A stretch of DNA of 64,000 nt, from positions 977,397 to 1,041,396 of the forward strand of contig NZ_JAKEVF010000001.1 of assembly GCF_022398315.1 (NCBI RefSeq), written 5' to 3'. The position numbers and the translations under genes are program-made. This DNA comes from Shewanella sp. Isolate11. GTDB taxonomy: Bacteria > Pseudomonadota > Gammaproteobacteria > Enterobacterales > Shewanellaceae. This document shows positions 36,575-46,720 of this stretch, piece after piece; positions within the stretch are counted from its first letter, which is position 1; each line of letters starts with the position of its first letter. The notes under the pieces are model-generated. The model made no database searches. It worked only from the letters and a program-made list of their open reading frames with translations, and was not told where the DNA came from.

Positions 36575-37933
36575 TTACAGTAGTACTAGGCTAAGTAGGT
36601 AAACTAGAATCATCGCGGTGACACCTTGAATCAAGGTTGCCATGGTTTGGGCTTTATAAGCTTGTTTAACACTCATACGACTAAACTGAGTTACAACCCA
36701 GAAGAAGCTGTCGTTAGCGTGTGAAACTGTCATTGCACCGGCACCAATTGCCATTACGGTCAGTACGCGACCCATATCACTGGCTAAGCCAATATCGCCT
36801 AGCATAGGAGCAACTAATGCTGAAGTTGCCACTAATGCTACGGTTGAAGAGCCTTGAGCCGACTTCAGGGCTGCGGCAACGATGAAAGGCATAAAGATAC
36901 CAATTCCTAATGCTGACAAAGTACTGCCTAGCATGGTGCCGATATCTGTTGCTTTTAACACCGCACCAAATGCGCCGCCGGCACCTGTGATCAATAGGAT
37001 TGGGGCGGCAACCACTAGGCCGTGGCTGATGCGATCGCTGAACTCTTTGATTTTATCGTCACTTTTTAGCAGAGAGAGGGATAAAAATAGACCAATCATC
37101 AAGGCGTTCACAGGTTGTCCTAGGAACACTAAGATATCGAACAGGCTACCGTCACCCAATGGGCTTGAAGGGAATTTGGCGATTGAGCCTAAGCAAATTA
37201 ATAGAATAGGAACAAAAATAGGTGCGAAGGCTTTCGCTGGGCTAGGTAATTGACCATAAGCTGCCTTGAGCTTTTCAAAATCTTCAGCACTGGTTTTTAA
37301 CTCTTCTGCGCCTTCGCCGTCAGGCTCAACACCGGCAAAACGGTTGGCCCATAGCATACCTGCTAGAGCAGCAATGGCAGCAACGAAGATACCGACGACA
37401 ATCACTAGCCCAAGGTTTGATTCTAAACCTAAGTTACCTGCCGCAGCGATAGGGCCGGGTGTTGGTGGCACGAAGGTATGAGTCGCATATAAACCAGTGG
37501 CTAGCGCGACACTCATAGAGACGCTCGACACTTTCATGCGATTGGCCATCGACTGCTTCAGCGAGTTCAAGATCACAAAGCCTGAATCACAGAACACAGG
37601 AATTGAGACTAAGTAGCCGATGATAGACATGGTTAACGTTGGGAAGCGTTTACCCAGGACTTTAATCACCACGTCAGCCATGGTAATGGCAGCGCCGCTT
37701 TTTTCTAGGATGGTACCTATGATTGTCCCCAAAACAATCACTAGACCGATATAACCTAAGATGCCGCCAAAACCAGAGGTGATTGTTTTGGCGATGTCGC
37801 TACTTGGCAAGCCATAGGCAAATGCCGCAATAAACGACGCTAATATCAGGGTTAAAAAGGGATGTAACTTAAACTTGGATGTCGCAATCACGATAAAGGC
37901 GATCACGGCTAGTAGGATGATTACTAGGCTCAT
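36575..37933 (-). CDS. GntP-family permease, probable glycerate/gluconate transporter
   Basis: A 452-residue inner-membrane symporter with about 12-14 hydrophobic helices. FVPPTPGPIAAAGNLG near residue 150 and VSHANDSFFWVVTQFS near residue 400 are conserved in the gluconate:H+ symporter family. The pairing with glycerate kinase and a CdaR-type regulator nearby points to D-glycerate as substrate, not gluconate. AAGGA precedes the ATG. A 16-base palindrome lies about 200 bases upstream. Confidence 0.88.
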   Translation of the reverse strand: MSLVIILLAVIAFIVIATSKFKLHPFLTLILASFIAAFAYGLPSSDIAKTITSGFGGILGYIGLVIVLGTIIGTILEKSGAAITMADVVIKVLGKRFPTLTMSIIGYLVSIPVFCDSGFVILNSLKQSMANRMKVSSVSMSVALATGLYATHTFVPPTPGPIAAAGNLGLESNLGLVIVVGIFVAAIAALAGMLWANRFAGVEPDGEGAEELKTSAEDFEKLKAAYGQLPSPAKAFAPIFVPILLICLGSIAKFPSSPLGDGSLFDILVFLGQPVNALMIGLFLSLSLLKSDDKIKEFSDRISHGLVVAAPILLITGAGGAFGAVLKATDIGTMLGSTLSALGIGIFMPFIVAAALKSAQGSSTVALVATSALVAPMLGDIGLASDMGRVLTVMAIGAGAMTVSHANDSFFWVVTQFSRMSVKQAYKAQTMATLIQGVTAMILVYLLSLVLL

Positions 37934-37944
37934 AAGGTGTCCTT

Positions 37945-37997
37945 GTCTTAAATTATATTTATAGTGTGGTGGAACTAGGTCTTAAATTATTTTTATA
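37945..37997. repeat. Two 19-base direct repeats in the gntP-type leader
   Basis: GTCTTAAATTATATTTATA (37945-37963) and GTCTTAAATTATTTTTATA (37979-37997) differ at one position, with starts 34 bases apart. They lie just upstream of the permease start, so they may be tandem operators or a repeated promoter element. Confidence 0.7.
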
Positions 37998-38135
37998 ACT
38001 TGATCGAACATGGACCCGATTGTCAGCCGTACGACGACACGGCCAAGGAATTTCAGGCTAAAGCTATTATCCGTAGCAGCAGATAATTTGGCTTTATGTA
38101 TCTTAATAGGATTTCGCTGAGTCAAAGTCTAATTG

Positions 38136-38151
38136 TTGTGCATTTGCACAA
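38136..38151. promoter_or_regulatory. Palindrome TTGTGCA-TT-TGCACAA, candidate CdaR operator
   Basis: Seven-base perfect arms around a TT centre, about 200 bases upstream of the glycerate permease. A CdaR/SdaR-type regulator gene is nearby (40270-41418), and this is the strongest palindrome in the 450-base intergenic region. I recall CdaR sites having a TGTGCA-like half-site, but not precisely. Confidence 0.55.
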
Positions 38152-38384
38152 TAAATTGGGGCGTTTGGTCAAAGAGTGTGATCTGTCACTCAGCTTACGG
38201 CAAGTGTTTGTTCTGCTTTTAGGCTTAATCCTGAGGCTAGCTGCAATTACGGCAGGTGATTCGCTGCACTGCACAATGGGAGGGCTCTGATGACAAGTGT
38301 GGCGATGCAGGGTAAAATCGCGCCACTTAAAGGCTCTGGTCATGCTTGGCTAGTGGTATTCGTTCATCAAAAAGCAGTTAGCCC

Positions 38385-40253
38385 ATGACATTCTCTAAAC
38401 GCGCCAATACAAGTCAATCGCAACTGAGTCAATCGGAACTGAGTGAATCTGTACTTAGTCAGCCAACTCTCGGTAACCCCAGTCTTGGCAACTCTTTTCT
38501 TAGTAACTCTTTTCTTAGTCAATTAGGGTCTAGCTCTGAATTGAGCCATTCAAGGGTATCAAGTGCCAGTCAGTTTGATCCCGCGCTATGCCTGCATACT
38601 TTCAAAGCCCCTATTGAAGATATCGCGCTGCCTGAGCGTTTCACCTTTCCATTTTACTATGAGCCGCATCCGCTATCGATTTTGGCAGCTAAACAGCTAC
38701 AAGATTATCTTGAGCATCAGAGTGACTGGCAGCACAACTTTGGCTTAGGCGATGATAAAAAGGGCGCTATCGGCAAGATGTTTGGCGTATTGGTAGTCGA
38801 AAATCTCAATGGGGATATCGGCTATCTGGCCGGTTTTTCTGGTAAGTTGGCCGAAAGTAATTTGTTGCAAGGCTTTGTGCCTCCGGTATTTGATATGTTG
38901 GCCGAAGAAAGCTTCTTCCACGGTGAGCAATTAGCTATCAACCAGCTAACCGAAAAGCTGCACGCCCAACAAGCTTCTCCTAGACTCGAACAGGCTCGTG
39001 CTGAATTATCCAAACTGACAAGCCAAAGTGCAGCTGAAATTGAAGAGGTTAGGTTACAAATTGTTGAAGCCAGAAAGGGACGTAAACTCGCGCGAGCAGA
39101 GGCTGAAGCGACAATGGCAGCAGAGCAGATAGCCGAGGTGAACCTGCAACTGAGTAAACAAAGCGTTGCTGAGAAAAATCAGTTAAAAGCACTGAAGTTA
39201 CACTGGCAGCAACGGATTGAACTGCATCAACAAACCCTAAGCGATTTACTTGAGGATATTACCAAGCTTAAAGCCCAGCGTGCCCAGCAGTCTAATGAAC
39301 TGCAGACTAAGTTATTTGCTCAATATCGCTTTTTAAATCGGGCTGGTGACTATCAAGATTTGAATCAGTTATTTGCCAATTCGCCGAGTAAACAGCCGTC
39401 TGCGGGGGCCGGTGAATGCGCCGCACCTAAGTTATTGCAATTTGCCTTTATGCATCAATTAAAGCCCTTGGCGATGGCGGAGTTTTGGTGGGGTGCATCA
39501 CCTAAGTCTGAGATTAAGCAGCATCAGCAATTCTATGGTGCTTGTCAGGGGAAATGTAAACCGATTTTAGGGCATATGCTCAAAGGCATTGAGATGGATG
39601 CCGATCCGCTGCTGACTAATCCTGCTGAGGGTAAACCGCTCGAGATCATCTATCAGGATGAAGCTATTGCTGTGGTCAACAAACCTGCTGAGTTTCTTTC
39701 GGTTCCAGGGAAAAACATTAACGACTCGGTTTATAGTCGTATGCGGCAGCAATTTCCTGACGCGACAGGGCCCTTAATTGTTCATCGTTTGGATATGTCG
39801 ACCTCGGGATTGATGGTAATTGCATTGAGTAGTGAAGCTAACAAAGCCTTAGTACAGCAGTTTATTGGCCGAAGTGTCGAAAAGCGCTATGTCGCTAAAT
39901 TAGCCGGTATTGTTGAGGCGGATCAGGGGAAGATCATCTTGCCGCTGCGAGTCGATCTGGATGATAGGCCTAGGCAGTTGGTTTGCTATCAACATGGCAA
40001 GTCGGCGCATACCTTATGGCAGGTAAAGCAAAGAGACAAACATCATACTTGGTTGTATCTCTACCCTAAAACGGGACGAACTCATCAGCTGAGAGTGCAT
40101 TGTGCACATCAACAAGGACTCAATCTGCCTATTATCGGCGACGACTTATATGGCGTTAAGGCCGAACGATTGCATCTGCATGCTCAGCGTCTGGCTTTTG
40201 AGCATCCGTTTACCCATGAGCGGATGTGTTTTGAGGTCGATGCCGAGTTTTAA
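38385..40253 (+). CDS. RluA-family pseudouridine synthase with coiled coil and repetitive N-terminus
   Basis: A 622-residue protein. The C-terminal third is an RluA-type synthase with the catalytic Asp in LIVHRLDMSTSGLMVIA near residue 470 and TGRTHQLRVHCAH near 566. The middle (about residues 195-310) is charged and heptad-like, a probable coiled coil, and it is preceded by a conserved domain starting LPERFTFPFYYEPHPLS. Residues 13-47 are seven five-residue repeats of the form xL(S/G)(Q/E/N)(S/P/L), encoded by 15-base units at 38421-38525. No good ribosome site precedes the ATG at 38385, so the repeat tail may be untranslated if an unusual later start is used. The RNA target is unknown. Confidence 0.85.
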   Translation: MTFSKRANTSQSQLSQSELSESVLSQPTLGNPSLGNSFLSNSFLSQLGSSSELSHSRVSSASQFDPALCLHTFKAPIEDIALPERFTFPFYYEPHPLSILAAKQLQDYLEHQSDWQHNFGLGDDKKGAIGKMFGVLVVENLNGDIGYLAGFSGKLAESNLLQGFVPPVFDMLAEESFFHGEQLAINQLTEKLHAQQASPRLEQARAELSKLTSQSAAEIEEVRLQIVEARKGRKLARAEAEATMAAEQIAEVNLQLSKQSVAEKNQLKALKLHWQQRIELHQQTLSDLLEDITKLKAQRAQQSNELQTKLFAQYRFLNRAGDYQDLNQLFANSPSKQPSAGAGECAAPKLLQFAFMHQLKPLAMAEFWWGASPKSEIKQHQQFYGACQGKCKPILGHMLKGIEMDADPLLTNPAEGKPLEIIYQDEAIAVVNKPAEFLSVPGKNINDSVYSRMRQQFPDATGPLIVHRLDMSTSGLMVIALSSEANKALVQQFIGRSVEKRYVAKLAGIVEADQGKIILPLRVDLDDRPRQLVCYQHGKSAHTLWQVKQRDKHHTWLYLYPKTGRTHQLRVHCAHQQGLNLPIIGDDLYGVKAERLHLHAQRLAFEHPFTHERMCFEVDAEF

Positions 40254-40269
40254 CACGCAGCATCTTCAA

Positions 40270-41418
40270 TTACTCTTTGGTCAGTAAGATCTGTCCCAAA
40301 TATAACTGCAATAAACCATCGAGTTTGTTGAGCTCGATTCCGGTGATTTGAGTGATTTTGTCGAGACGGTAACGCAAGGTATTTCGATGAATATACAGCT
40401 GCTTAGCGCAGGCACCTTGATCGCCAAAATGAGTAAGGTAGGCGGTTAGAGTTTTGCGCAGCTGCTGGTTATTATCATGGGCAATGAGCTTCTGAAAAGG
40501 CGTGAGTAGCTGCTGACCGCGCCAGTCTTGTTTTAAGCCAGATAACATCACCAATAATGAGAAATCTTCGAACAGATATTTACTCTTATCTGGTTGCATC
40601 TGTATGCCAAATTGCAGAGTCTCTTTGGCGGTTTGGTAAGAACGATGAATGTCCGTTGGGTTAGGGAAGTAATGGCCTAAAGCTATTTTTAGGTGAGTAC
40701 GCATCGAGTTAGGGATACGTTTCAGAAGCTGATCGATACGTTGACTCTCTAGATTGGCATTCCACTGTTTGCCGTCTAAAAATGCCGGTTTTAAAATCAC
40801 TAACTCGGTCATCGAGGTCATGGCGATAAGATTGCCACGAGAGGGGTTTTCCAGAAGATTAAGTACCTGCTTTAGCAGTGAATTGCCAATAGCATGGCCA
40901 CCGTCTTGCACTTCAATTACCGCCGCGACTCTCGGCATATACAGGTCGATATTGAGTCGGTTAGCCCAGGCCTCTAACTGCGCTATATCGCTGTATTCCC
41001 CCTTAATAAACTGCAGAATAAACTCTTCTTGCTGTCGATTTTGCCATTGAGCAAGCTCGAGAGAGTTAGCCTGTTCGACAATCATCTCGGCGCTCATCTT
41101 TAATAGTTCGCCATAGGCGTTAAGGTGTTGTGGATCGCCGGTAATGCCTATTACGCCGATGATTTCCCCTTGGAAATGCAATGGCAAGTTAATTCCCGGT
41201 TTGACCCCATGTAGGCTCGATGCACTGGCACTATTGATGGTGACGGTGCGATTTTGACTGATCGCAAGTAGCGCGCCTTCATGGACGAAACCAATACGAT
41301 GAGGATCGCCAGAGCCTAAGATAACACCCTGGTTATTCATCACGTTGATGTTGTGATCTATGATTGCCATAGTTCGGTCGACAATCTGTTGGGCGAGTTG
41401 AGAGTCTAGAAAATACAT
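40270..41418 (-). CDS. cdaR: CdaR/SdaR-type regulator of sugar-diacid and glycerate use
   Basis: A 382-residue activator. The N-terminal putative sugar-diacid recognition domain starts LDSQLAQQIVDRTMAIIDHNINVMNNQG, a middle GGDEF-like region follows, and the C-terminal PucR-type helix-turn-helix is YIHRNTLRYRLDKITQITGI near residues 345-364. It probably activates the nearby glycerate permease-kinase operon in response to glycerate or glucarate. It is convergent with the RluA-like gene, leaving only 16 bases between the stops, and lies upstream of the mtr locus without belonging to it. Confidence 0.9.
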   Translation of the reverse strand: MYFLDSQLAQQIVDRTMAIIDHNINVMNNQGVILGSGDPHRIGFVHEGALLAISQNRTVTINSASASSLHGVKPGINLPLHFQGEIIGVIGITGDPQHLNAYGELLKMSAEMIVEQANSLELAQWQNRQQEEFILQFIKGEYSDIAQLEAWANRLNIDLYMPRVAAVIEVQDGGHAIGNSLLKQVLNLLENPSRGNLIAMTSMTELVILKPAFLDGKQWNANLESQRIDQLLKRIPNSMRTHLKIALGHYFPNPTDIHRSYQTAKETLQFGIQMQPDKSKYLFEDFSLLVMLSGLKQDWRGQQLLTPFQKLIAHDNNQQLRKTLTAYLTHFGDQGACAKQLYIHRNTLRYRLDKITQITGIELNKLDGLLQLYLGQILLTKE

Positions 41419-41520
41419 GGGATTTAATAGCGATACAGGTTTGTATAGAGCTTACGGTAATCTCTGCTAATGCACTAGAGCCCAGTAGGGCTTTTGTCAA
41501 AGCGTGTGTTATACGCCATA

Positions 41521-41547
41521 AAAAAACCCGCTATAAAGCGGGTTTTT
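41521..41547 (-). terminator. Intrinsic terminator of the mtr locus
   Basis: ACCCGCT (41526-41532) pairs with AGCGGGT (41537-41543) around ATAA, with A and T runs on each side. It lies 20 bases after the mtrB stop codon. Confidence 0.9.
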
Positions 41548-41566
41548 AGTTACTGACTCGAGTGAG

Positions 41567-43666
41567 TTACAGCTTGTAGCTCATGCTGAACATGATTAAC
41601 TGCGCAGTATAGTCATGGTCGTTTGAACCAAAACTGACCACATTTGGAATGGCATCAACTGCTAGGCTGTTGGCTGGGTCGTTGTCGTTGTATTTTTCCA
41701 CCTTGTAGTCAAGGCGAACGGCAAGTTTCTCAGAAACCTGATACTGACCATACACATTGACGTTGTGGACTTTAGCACTGTAATCGCCGTAATCACCGCT
41801 AATACCTTGGGTGACTTGGGTGTTACTGTTTGAATCTGAGTAAGTGTAATCTACGCCTAGGCGGAGTTTCTTCTCTAACAGATTGTTATAGCTAAAGCCG
41901 GTACCAATGACATCGACCTGATCTTCAATTTCACCAAACCAATTAGCGGCACCAAAGTTTGTGCTACCTGCTTGCTCTGAATTGATATTTTGACGATTGT
42001 AGAAGGCGTTAATCATCATATCGTCAGTCAGCATATAGTTAACATTAACGTCGTAGCTGAGGTCTTTCGATTCAGTTAAACCAATTTCGGTTTCGTTGTA
42101 ATCGTCCAGCGCATAACGTGCACCGAAGTCAATCGTTAAGGTATCGATTGGCGTGTGGCTAACTCGAGCCTCAACCATGGTACGTTGACGATCGGCTAGG
42201 TTGTACTTACGTAGCAAGTCATTTGACTGGCTTGAAGTCCATTGTGATGCTTCATATTTTGAACCATCACGCTCGCCATAGCTGCCCTTGATCCACATAT
42301 CCCAGTTGTCTAATGCACTTAAACGGAACTTGGTCCAAAGTGTATTTTCATCTGTGGTTTCGCGGTCTTGGTTACTACGCTCATCGCGGCGGAAATCATA
42401 ACCCGTTTCTAATTTCATACCACGTGCTAGATTAAAGTCGGCACCGACTTTACCGCGATGGGTGGTGATGTCATAAGGCGTGTTATAAGCCACTTGGCCG
42501 TTGGTCGCGTTGATGCTGATCTGAGTCCACTGTTCAATATTGGTCTTGTTGTCACGATCGCTGTAGTCGTAGCTGGCGTTTAGGCGCACAGTACGATTAA
42601 GGCGTGAGACCACTTTTAAGTTGACGCCACTCATATCGACTTTACCGTCGAGTGATTCAGTCGGTAGTTGATAGCCGTAACCAGAAGTTACAAAGGCTTG
42701 ATCTTGAGTCATTTGGCCATAGTGTACTCGGCCGCTCATGATAGTGCTGCCTGCAGTATATTGACCCAGCAATGAAACCGTATGCGCTTGGTTATCAGGA
42801 TCGAGTGCCATAGTGCCTTGAGTTTGCGCCCCAAATGTTGGGTTAAACGCGTTATCAAAGCGCAGTTGGCTGTACTCGTTCTTAAAGCTTGAACCTGAGT
42901 AACTTAAGGCTGTAAACCAATTATCACCACGTAGTTTGATACCGGCTTCAACGGTATCTGTGGTGTAATCCACAGGCTCGGCCAGCATCATAGACTGGTT
43001 AAAGAAGCTGCCAGATGCGGCTTTTAAACCGGTTTTTTCTTCACGCTGATAGTTGACGTAGGTGCTCCATAATGAATCACCCATGTATTCAAAACCTAGG
43101 CCTGCACGCTTACGCTTTAGTGACAATTCAACAGGGTTTAGGCTGTTGTATAGGTCAAGCATATCTTGGCTTGAACCGGCGGTTTGCCAGTTGTTAGCTA
43201 GGGTCAGGTGATCGCCGCCAATCCCTGAGTAAGGGCTCATAGCACTATCAGTGTCATAAGTGGCAATTTGGCGATAGTTGACGTTAATCTTATATTTACC
43301 AATTTTACCTGTGTTGACATCAAAACGGCCGTCTTCCATGCCTAAGTCATGGGCTTCGACAGTCGAGCGATAACCCGATTCGTTGATATAGTTGACGTCG
43401 GCATCGACTTTACCAGCAAAAGCATTTTCTGCAGCAAACGCATTTGCCGAATGAATGTCATCACTGTTGTTGTAGCCAAAGCCAGCGCCAACAGTGCCTG
43501 TAACACCAGATTCGACTTTACAGTTTTTACATTCCCACTTGTCGAACTTTACCTTGTCGGTATTGGCATTTTGAACGCCATAGCCACCAGCGAAAGCCAT
43601 GTTTGGAACAAAAACACTGGCGTTAGCAATGAGGGCGAGGGTGACCAAATTTAAGTTGAATTTCAT
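41567..43666 (-). CDS. mtrB: Outer-membrane beta-barrel of the Mtr conduit
   Basis: A 699-residue beta-barrel that sheathes MtrA so that electrons cross the outer membrane to MtrC. It has a signal peptide ending NMAFA, then GGYGVQNANTDKVKFDKWECKNCKVESG, which contains the CXXC motif typical of MtrB. The rest alternates polar and hydrophobic residues, as expected of a barrel of about 26 strands, and ends SMSYKL with a terminal hydrophobic strand. AAGGAG precedes the ATG. Only 12 bases separate it from mtrA, and a strong terminator follows. Confidence 0.96.
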   Translation of the reverse strand: MKFNLNLVTLALIANASVFVPNMAFAGGYGVQNANTDKVKFDKWECKNCKVESGVTGTVGAGFGYNNSDDIHSANAFAAENAFAGKVDADVNYINESGYRSTVEAHDLGMEDGRFDVNTGKIGKYKINVNYRQIATYDTDSAMSPYSGIGGDHLTLANNWQTAGSSQDMLDLYNSLNPVELSLKRKRAGLGFEYMGDSLWSTYVNYQREEKTGLKAASGSFFNQSMMLAEPVDYTTDTVEAGIKLRGDNWFTALSYSGSSFKNEYSQLRFDNAFNPTFGAQTQGTMALDPDNQAHTVSLLGQYTAGSTIMSGRVHYGQMTQDQAFVTSGYGYQLPTESLDGKVDMSGVNLKVVSRLNRTVRLNASYDYSDRDNKTNIEQWTQISINATNGQVAYNTPYDITTHRGKVGADFNLARGMKLETGYDFRRDERSNQDRETTDENTLWTKFRLSALDNWDMWIKGSYGERDGSKYEASQWTSSQSNDLLRKYNLADRQRTMVEARVSHTPIDTLTIDFGARYALDDYNETEIGLTESKDLSYDVNVNYMLTDDMMINAFYNRQNINSEQAGSTNFGAANWFGEIEDQVDVIGTGFSYNNLLEKKLRLGVDYTYSDSNSNTQVTQGISGDYGDYSAKVHNVNVYGQYQVSEKLAVRLDYKVEKYNDNDPANSLAVDAIPNVVSFGSNDHDYTAQLIMFSMSYKL

Positions 43667-43678
43667 CTTCTCGTCTCC

Positions 43679-44668
43679 TTATCGCTGCAACAGTTTGCCA
43701 GATGGATGGTTAGAACCATGAACCTGACTATGACAGTTCAAACAGCTACGACCACCAGTAAATGCGTTTCCACCTACGGTTGAGCCGTGTCCAGTTTCAC
43801 CTAAGTATGCGTTGCTTGCATGGCCATCGCTGGCATGACATTGCTGACATAGTTGAGGTGCGCGGGTTTTTAACATGCCTTCATTCACACTACCATGTGG
43901 ATTATGGCAAGTTACGCAGTTTTCGGTCACGGGAGCATGTTCCCATAGCTTTGGGCCGCGTTTCTCTGCATGGCAGGAGTAACAGGTTTCGTTAACACTT
44001 GGCTTGGTCAAGTCTGAATCAGCCATGGTGCCATGTGGATTATGACAGTCACTACATACCATTTGTGCCCATTTCATTGGGTGAGCAGAGCGCTTGTTCA
44101 TGTCTGCTTTTTGTTTGGTATGACAGCTTGTACATACTTCCATCTCGGTGCTCTTTGAAAGCACAGGATCTTGGGCTGTATGCACTGAGTGACATGAGGC
44201 ACAAGCCACATCGGCGTTGTCATGATGACCACCGTTCCAAGACATACGTTTATCGTCTTGGTGACAGCTTAAACAGACACTGTTTTGTTTTTCAGCCGAT
44301 AGGGTCGATTGAGGGCCGAAGGTAATCATAGGCTCATTACCGCCGCGATTATGCTTACCCATAGGGCCGTGACAGGCTTCACACTGTAAGCCGGCCATTG
44401 GGCTCTTACTTGAGTTAGTCGCACCGTGAACACCTTTAAACAGATCCATCACTTTCTCTGATTTACGGTGACACATTAGGCATGAATCGGCGCCTTTAGG
44501 TGAATACTGACCTTCAGCGAACTTTTGATCTAGGGTTGCTTCGACTTCATCCGGTGTCATTTTTGCATCCCACTTAGACGCAACTGCGCTGTGGCTCATG
44601 CTCAATGAAAGCACCACAGTCGCCATGGCAACTGGAAGAACGCTTTTTAATTTATTGATGATTTTCAT
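43679..44668 (-). CDS. mtrA: Periplasmic decaheme cytochrome of the Mtr conduit
   Basis: A 329-residue c-type cytochrome with exactly ten CXXCH motifs (CLMCH, CEACH, CLSCH, CASCH, CTSCH, CSDCH, CYSCH, CVTCH, CQQCH, CLNCH). It lies inside MtrB and carries electrons from periplasmic donors to MtrC. The signal peptide ends SAVA just before SKWDAKM. The start is the ATG at 44668 with AGGAAG upstream; a longer in-frame reading to 44731 has no signal-like character. 78 bases separate it from mtrC. Confidence 0.96.
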   Translation of the reverse strand: MKIINKLKSVLPVAMATVVLSLSMSHSAVASKWDAKMTPDEVEATLDQKFAEGQYSPKGADSCLMCHRKSEKVMDLFKGVHGATNSSKSPMAGLQCEACHGPMGKHNRGGNEPMITFGPQSTLSAEKQNSVCLSCHQDDKRMSWNGGHHDNADVACASCHSVHTAQDPVLSKSTEMEVCTSCHTKQKADMNKRSAHPMKWAQMVCSDCHNPHGTMADSDLTKPSVNETCYSCHAEKRGPKLWEHAPVTENCVTCHNPHGSVNEGMLKTRAPQLCQQCHASDGHASNAYLGETGHGSTVGGNAFTGGRSCLNCHSQVHGSNHPSGKLLQR

Positions 44669-44746
44669 ATTAGACTTCCTAATCTGCACAAAAATGTAGC
44701 GCGAAAGTGGGGAACAGTTCCCCACTCTCAATTGAAGATGAGCAAA

Positions 44747-46720
44747 TTACATCTTCATTTTTGTGTGATCTTCAATGACCGGAGCGTGACAGAAGAAACA
44801 GCTTTCTAGCTGAGCCGCATCATTAGCCACATCTTTAGCGCCATCGATAACAGCACCTTGACTAGTTGCATGGGTTTTCACGCTGTCGCTGGTGTGACAT
44901 GAAGTACAAGTCGCAGTGATCGGCGTAGTGTAAGTACCTGCAGCTGTGGCTAATGCACCTTTAACTTGGAATGAGTCTAAGTTGAAGTCATTGTGGCACT
45001 GAGCACAATCTTTGATGATACCTTCTTGACCGTGAACTACGTGAAGTTTCATCTCTAATGCGCCTTTATTGGTACCACCGGCATAAGTACCGTCAGGAGT
45101 GTGACAGGCAACACAAGCATCAACACCGATAATGGCATTACCATTGGCATCGGTTGTGTGTGAAAGTTGCTCAGACATGACGAAACCAGCGTGGTGGCCG
45201 CCTTTGTGCACTTCGAACTCAGGGGTGTGACAGTTAGCACAAGCACTGAACGCGACAGAGTCTACGTGACGCTTGCTTGGCTCTTGGCCAGAAAGTGTCG
45301 CGTAAGCTAAGCCCGCTTTCATGCCTGTATATAGGCTAACGTTGTCAGCATCTAATGCAGGATCACAGTCAACGAAGGCTCCATCTGTGGAGCACATTGC
45401 CCAACCTACGAAAGTGAAGGCGGTTTCATCATCGGCACCGGCTACACCTAATTTAAGATCTTTGCTGGTGGTGTAAACCAGTTTACCTGCATCAATCGTT
45501 ACGCCAGCAGCAAGAACGCCGTTAGTCACCGCATTGATTGAGTCTTTACCACCGTAGCCTAAAGTTACGTTGTTTGGACCCACGTTAGTGACCACTTCGA
45601 AACGTTGCACCATAGGGAGTACGGTGTTGATGTCAACGGCATTACCTGCAGCATCGACAACAGCAATACTAATTGTTGCTGCTTGAGTCGTTGCATCGAT
45701 AGTCGATTCAACATTGATACCATACTGGTCAATTAATGCTTTTTTCTGAGTCGAAGCTTCGGTGTGGATAGTTTCTGTCCAGCTCGCATTGTGACAAGCG
45801 ATACAGTTGCTGTTGTCATTTTGCTGCGAATGACCTTGGCCAGCTTTAAAGTCGATATCGACGTGACAGCTGCTACACACTTCCATCGTTGGAACGCGAG
45901 ACCAGTTACCCCATTCAGTTAACTCGTCAGACTGTACGTGACAGGCTTGACAGTTATCTTGAACAATCTTGTGAGCGGTTTCGGGTAGCTTGTCATTACG
46001 GCCAAAAACTTTGGCATCGTTATGAACATTATGAATTAAGTGGCTGAAAGCGACTTCTGGTTTACCACGACTTTCTGCCCACTCTTGAGTATGACAAGTG
46101 ATACAAGTTTCTACTGAAGTGGCTCTATGGTAAATCTTCTCGCCTTCAACGTGACAAGAAGCACACACTTCGTGAGACACAACATTCTTGGTGTAAAGGG
46201 CTTCATTTCCTTCACCGTCAAAATCTTCAACGATTTCACGCACAGGAACAGGAGTTACGCCATCGAGTAATGTCGATGCTGGTGCAACAACATTAAAACG
46301 TTGAGTTAGCTGCGGATCGAACACATCAGTGCTGAAAGAATCGAAAGTAAATTGATAGCTACCATCTTTATTATCGACAAATTGATCTGTCGAACCTAGC
46401 TTTTGCCAGTTTGCGCTATCGCCAGGATGAGCTGCGCCTTGTGGGATTAGCTGCGCTGCATTTTCAATTTCGATATCTTTTAAGCCAACAACAGGCAGAT
46501 CTTTTTCGTTAGTCGCAAAAACGGTAACGGTTGGCACACCATCGTTATAAGTCACTTGCGTGATATCAAGATTTAGTGTGTTGATCTCTTGAGCAGCTGT
46601 TCCGCCTGAGTTACCAGGTTCACCATCTTTACCATCATCACCGCCGCAACCACTTAGCGCTATGGATACGGCACTTGCTGCTAGAAGCAGCGCAAATTTA
46701 TTTTTTTGTACGTTCATCAT
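44747..46720 (-). CDS. mtrC: Outer-surface decaheme cytochrome lipoprotein
   Basis: A 657-residue lipoprotein (LSGC lipobox, then GGDDGKDGEPGNSGG linker) with ten CXXCH: CASCH, CITCH, CQACH, CSSCH, CIACH in the first cluster and CANCH, CVACH, CAQCH, CTSCH, CFFCH in the second. MCSTDGAFVDC is the CX8C disulfide. Long stretches such as NIVSHEVCASCHVEGEKIYH-type sequence and YGGKDSI follow S. oneidensis MtrC almost residue for residue. It is the terminal reductase on the MtrAB conduit, passing electrons to metal oxides, flavins or electrodes. The start ATG at 46720 is preceded by AGGGA. mtrC, mtrA and mtrB form one operon. Confidence 0.97.
   Translation of the reverse strand: MMNVQKNKFALLLAASAVSIALSGCGGDDGKDGEPGNSGGTAAQEINTLNLDITQVTYNDGVPTVTVFATNEKDLPVVGLKDIEIENAAQLIPQGAAHPGDSANWQKLGSTDQFVDNKDGSYQFTFDSFSTDVFDPQLTQRFNVVAPASTLLDGVTPVPVREIVEDFDGEGNEALYTKNVVSHEVCASCHVEGEKIYHRATSVETCITCHTQEWAESRGKPEVAFSHLIHNVHNDAKVFGRNDKLPETAHKIVQDNCQACHVQSDELTEWGNWSRVPTMEVCSSCHVDIDFKAGQGHSQQNDNSNCIACHNASWTETIHTEASTQKKALIDQYGINVESTIDATTQAATISIAVVDAAGNAVDINTVLPMVQRFEVVTNVGPNNVTLGYGGKDSINAVTNGVLAAGVTIDAGKLVYTTSKDLKLGVAGADDETAFTFVGWAMCSTDGAFVDCDPALDADNVSLYTGMKAGLAYATLSGQEPSKRHVDSVAFSACANCHTPEFEVHKGGHHAGFVMSEQLSHTTDANGNAIIGVDACVACHTPDGTYAGGTNKGALEMKLHVVHGQEGIIKDCAQCHNDFNLDSFQVKGALATAAGTYTTPITATCTSCHTSDSVKTHATSQGAVIDGAKDVANDAAQLESCFFCHAPVIEDHTKMKM

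Noticed and set aside
44669-44731. Upstream extension of mtrA to a start at 44731
   Set aside because: The added residues are polar and precede a normal signal peptide; AGGAAG sits before the internal ATG at 44668.
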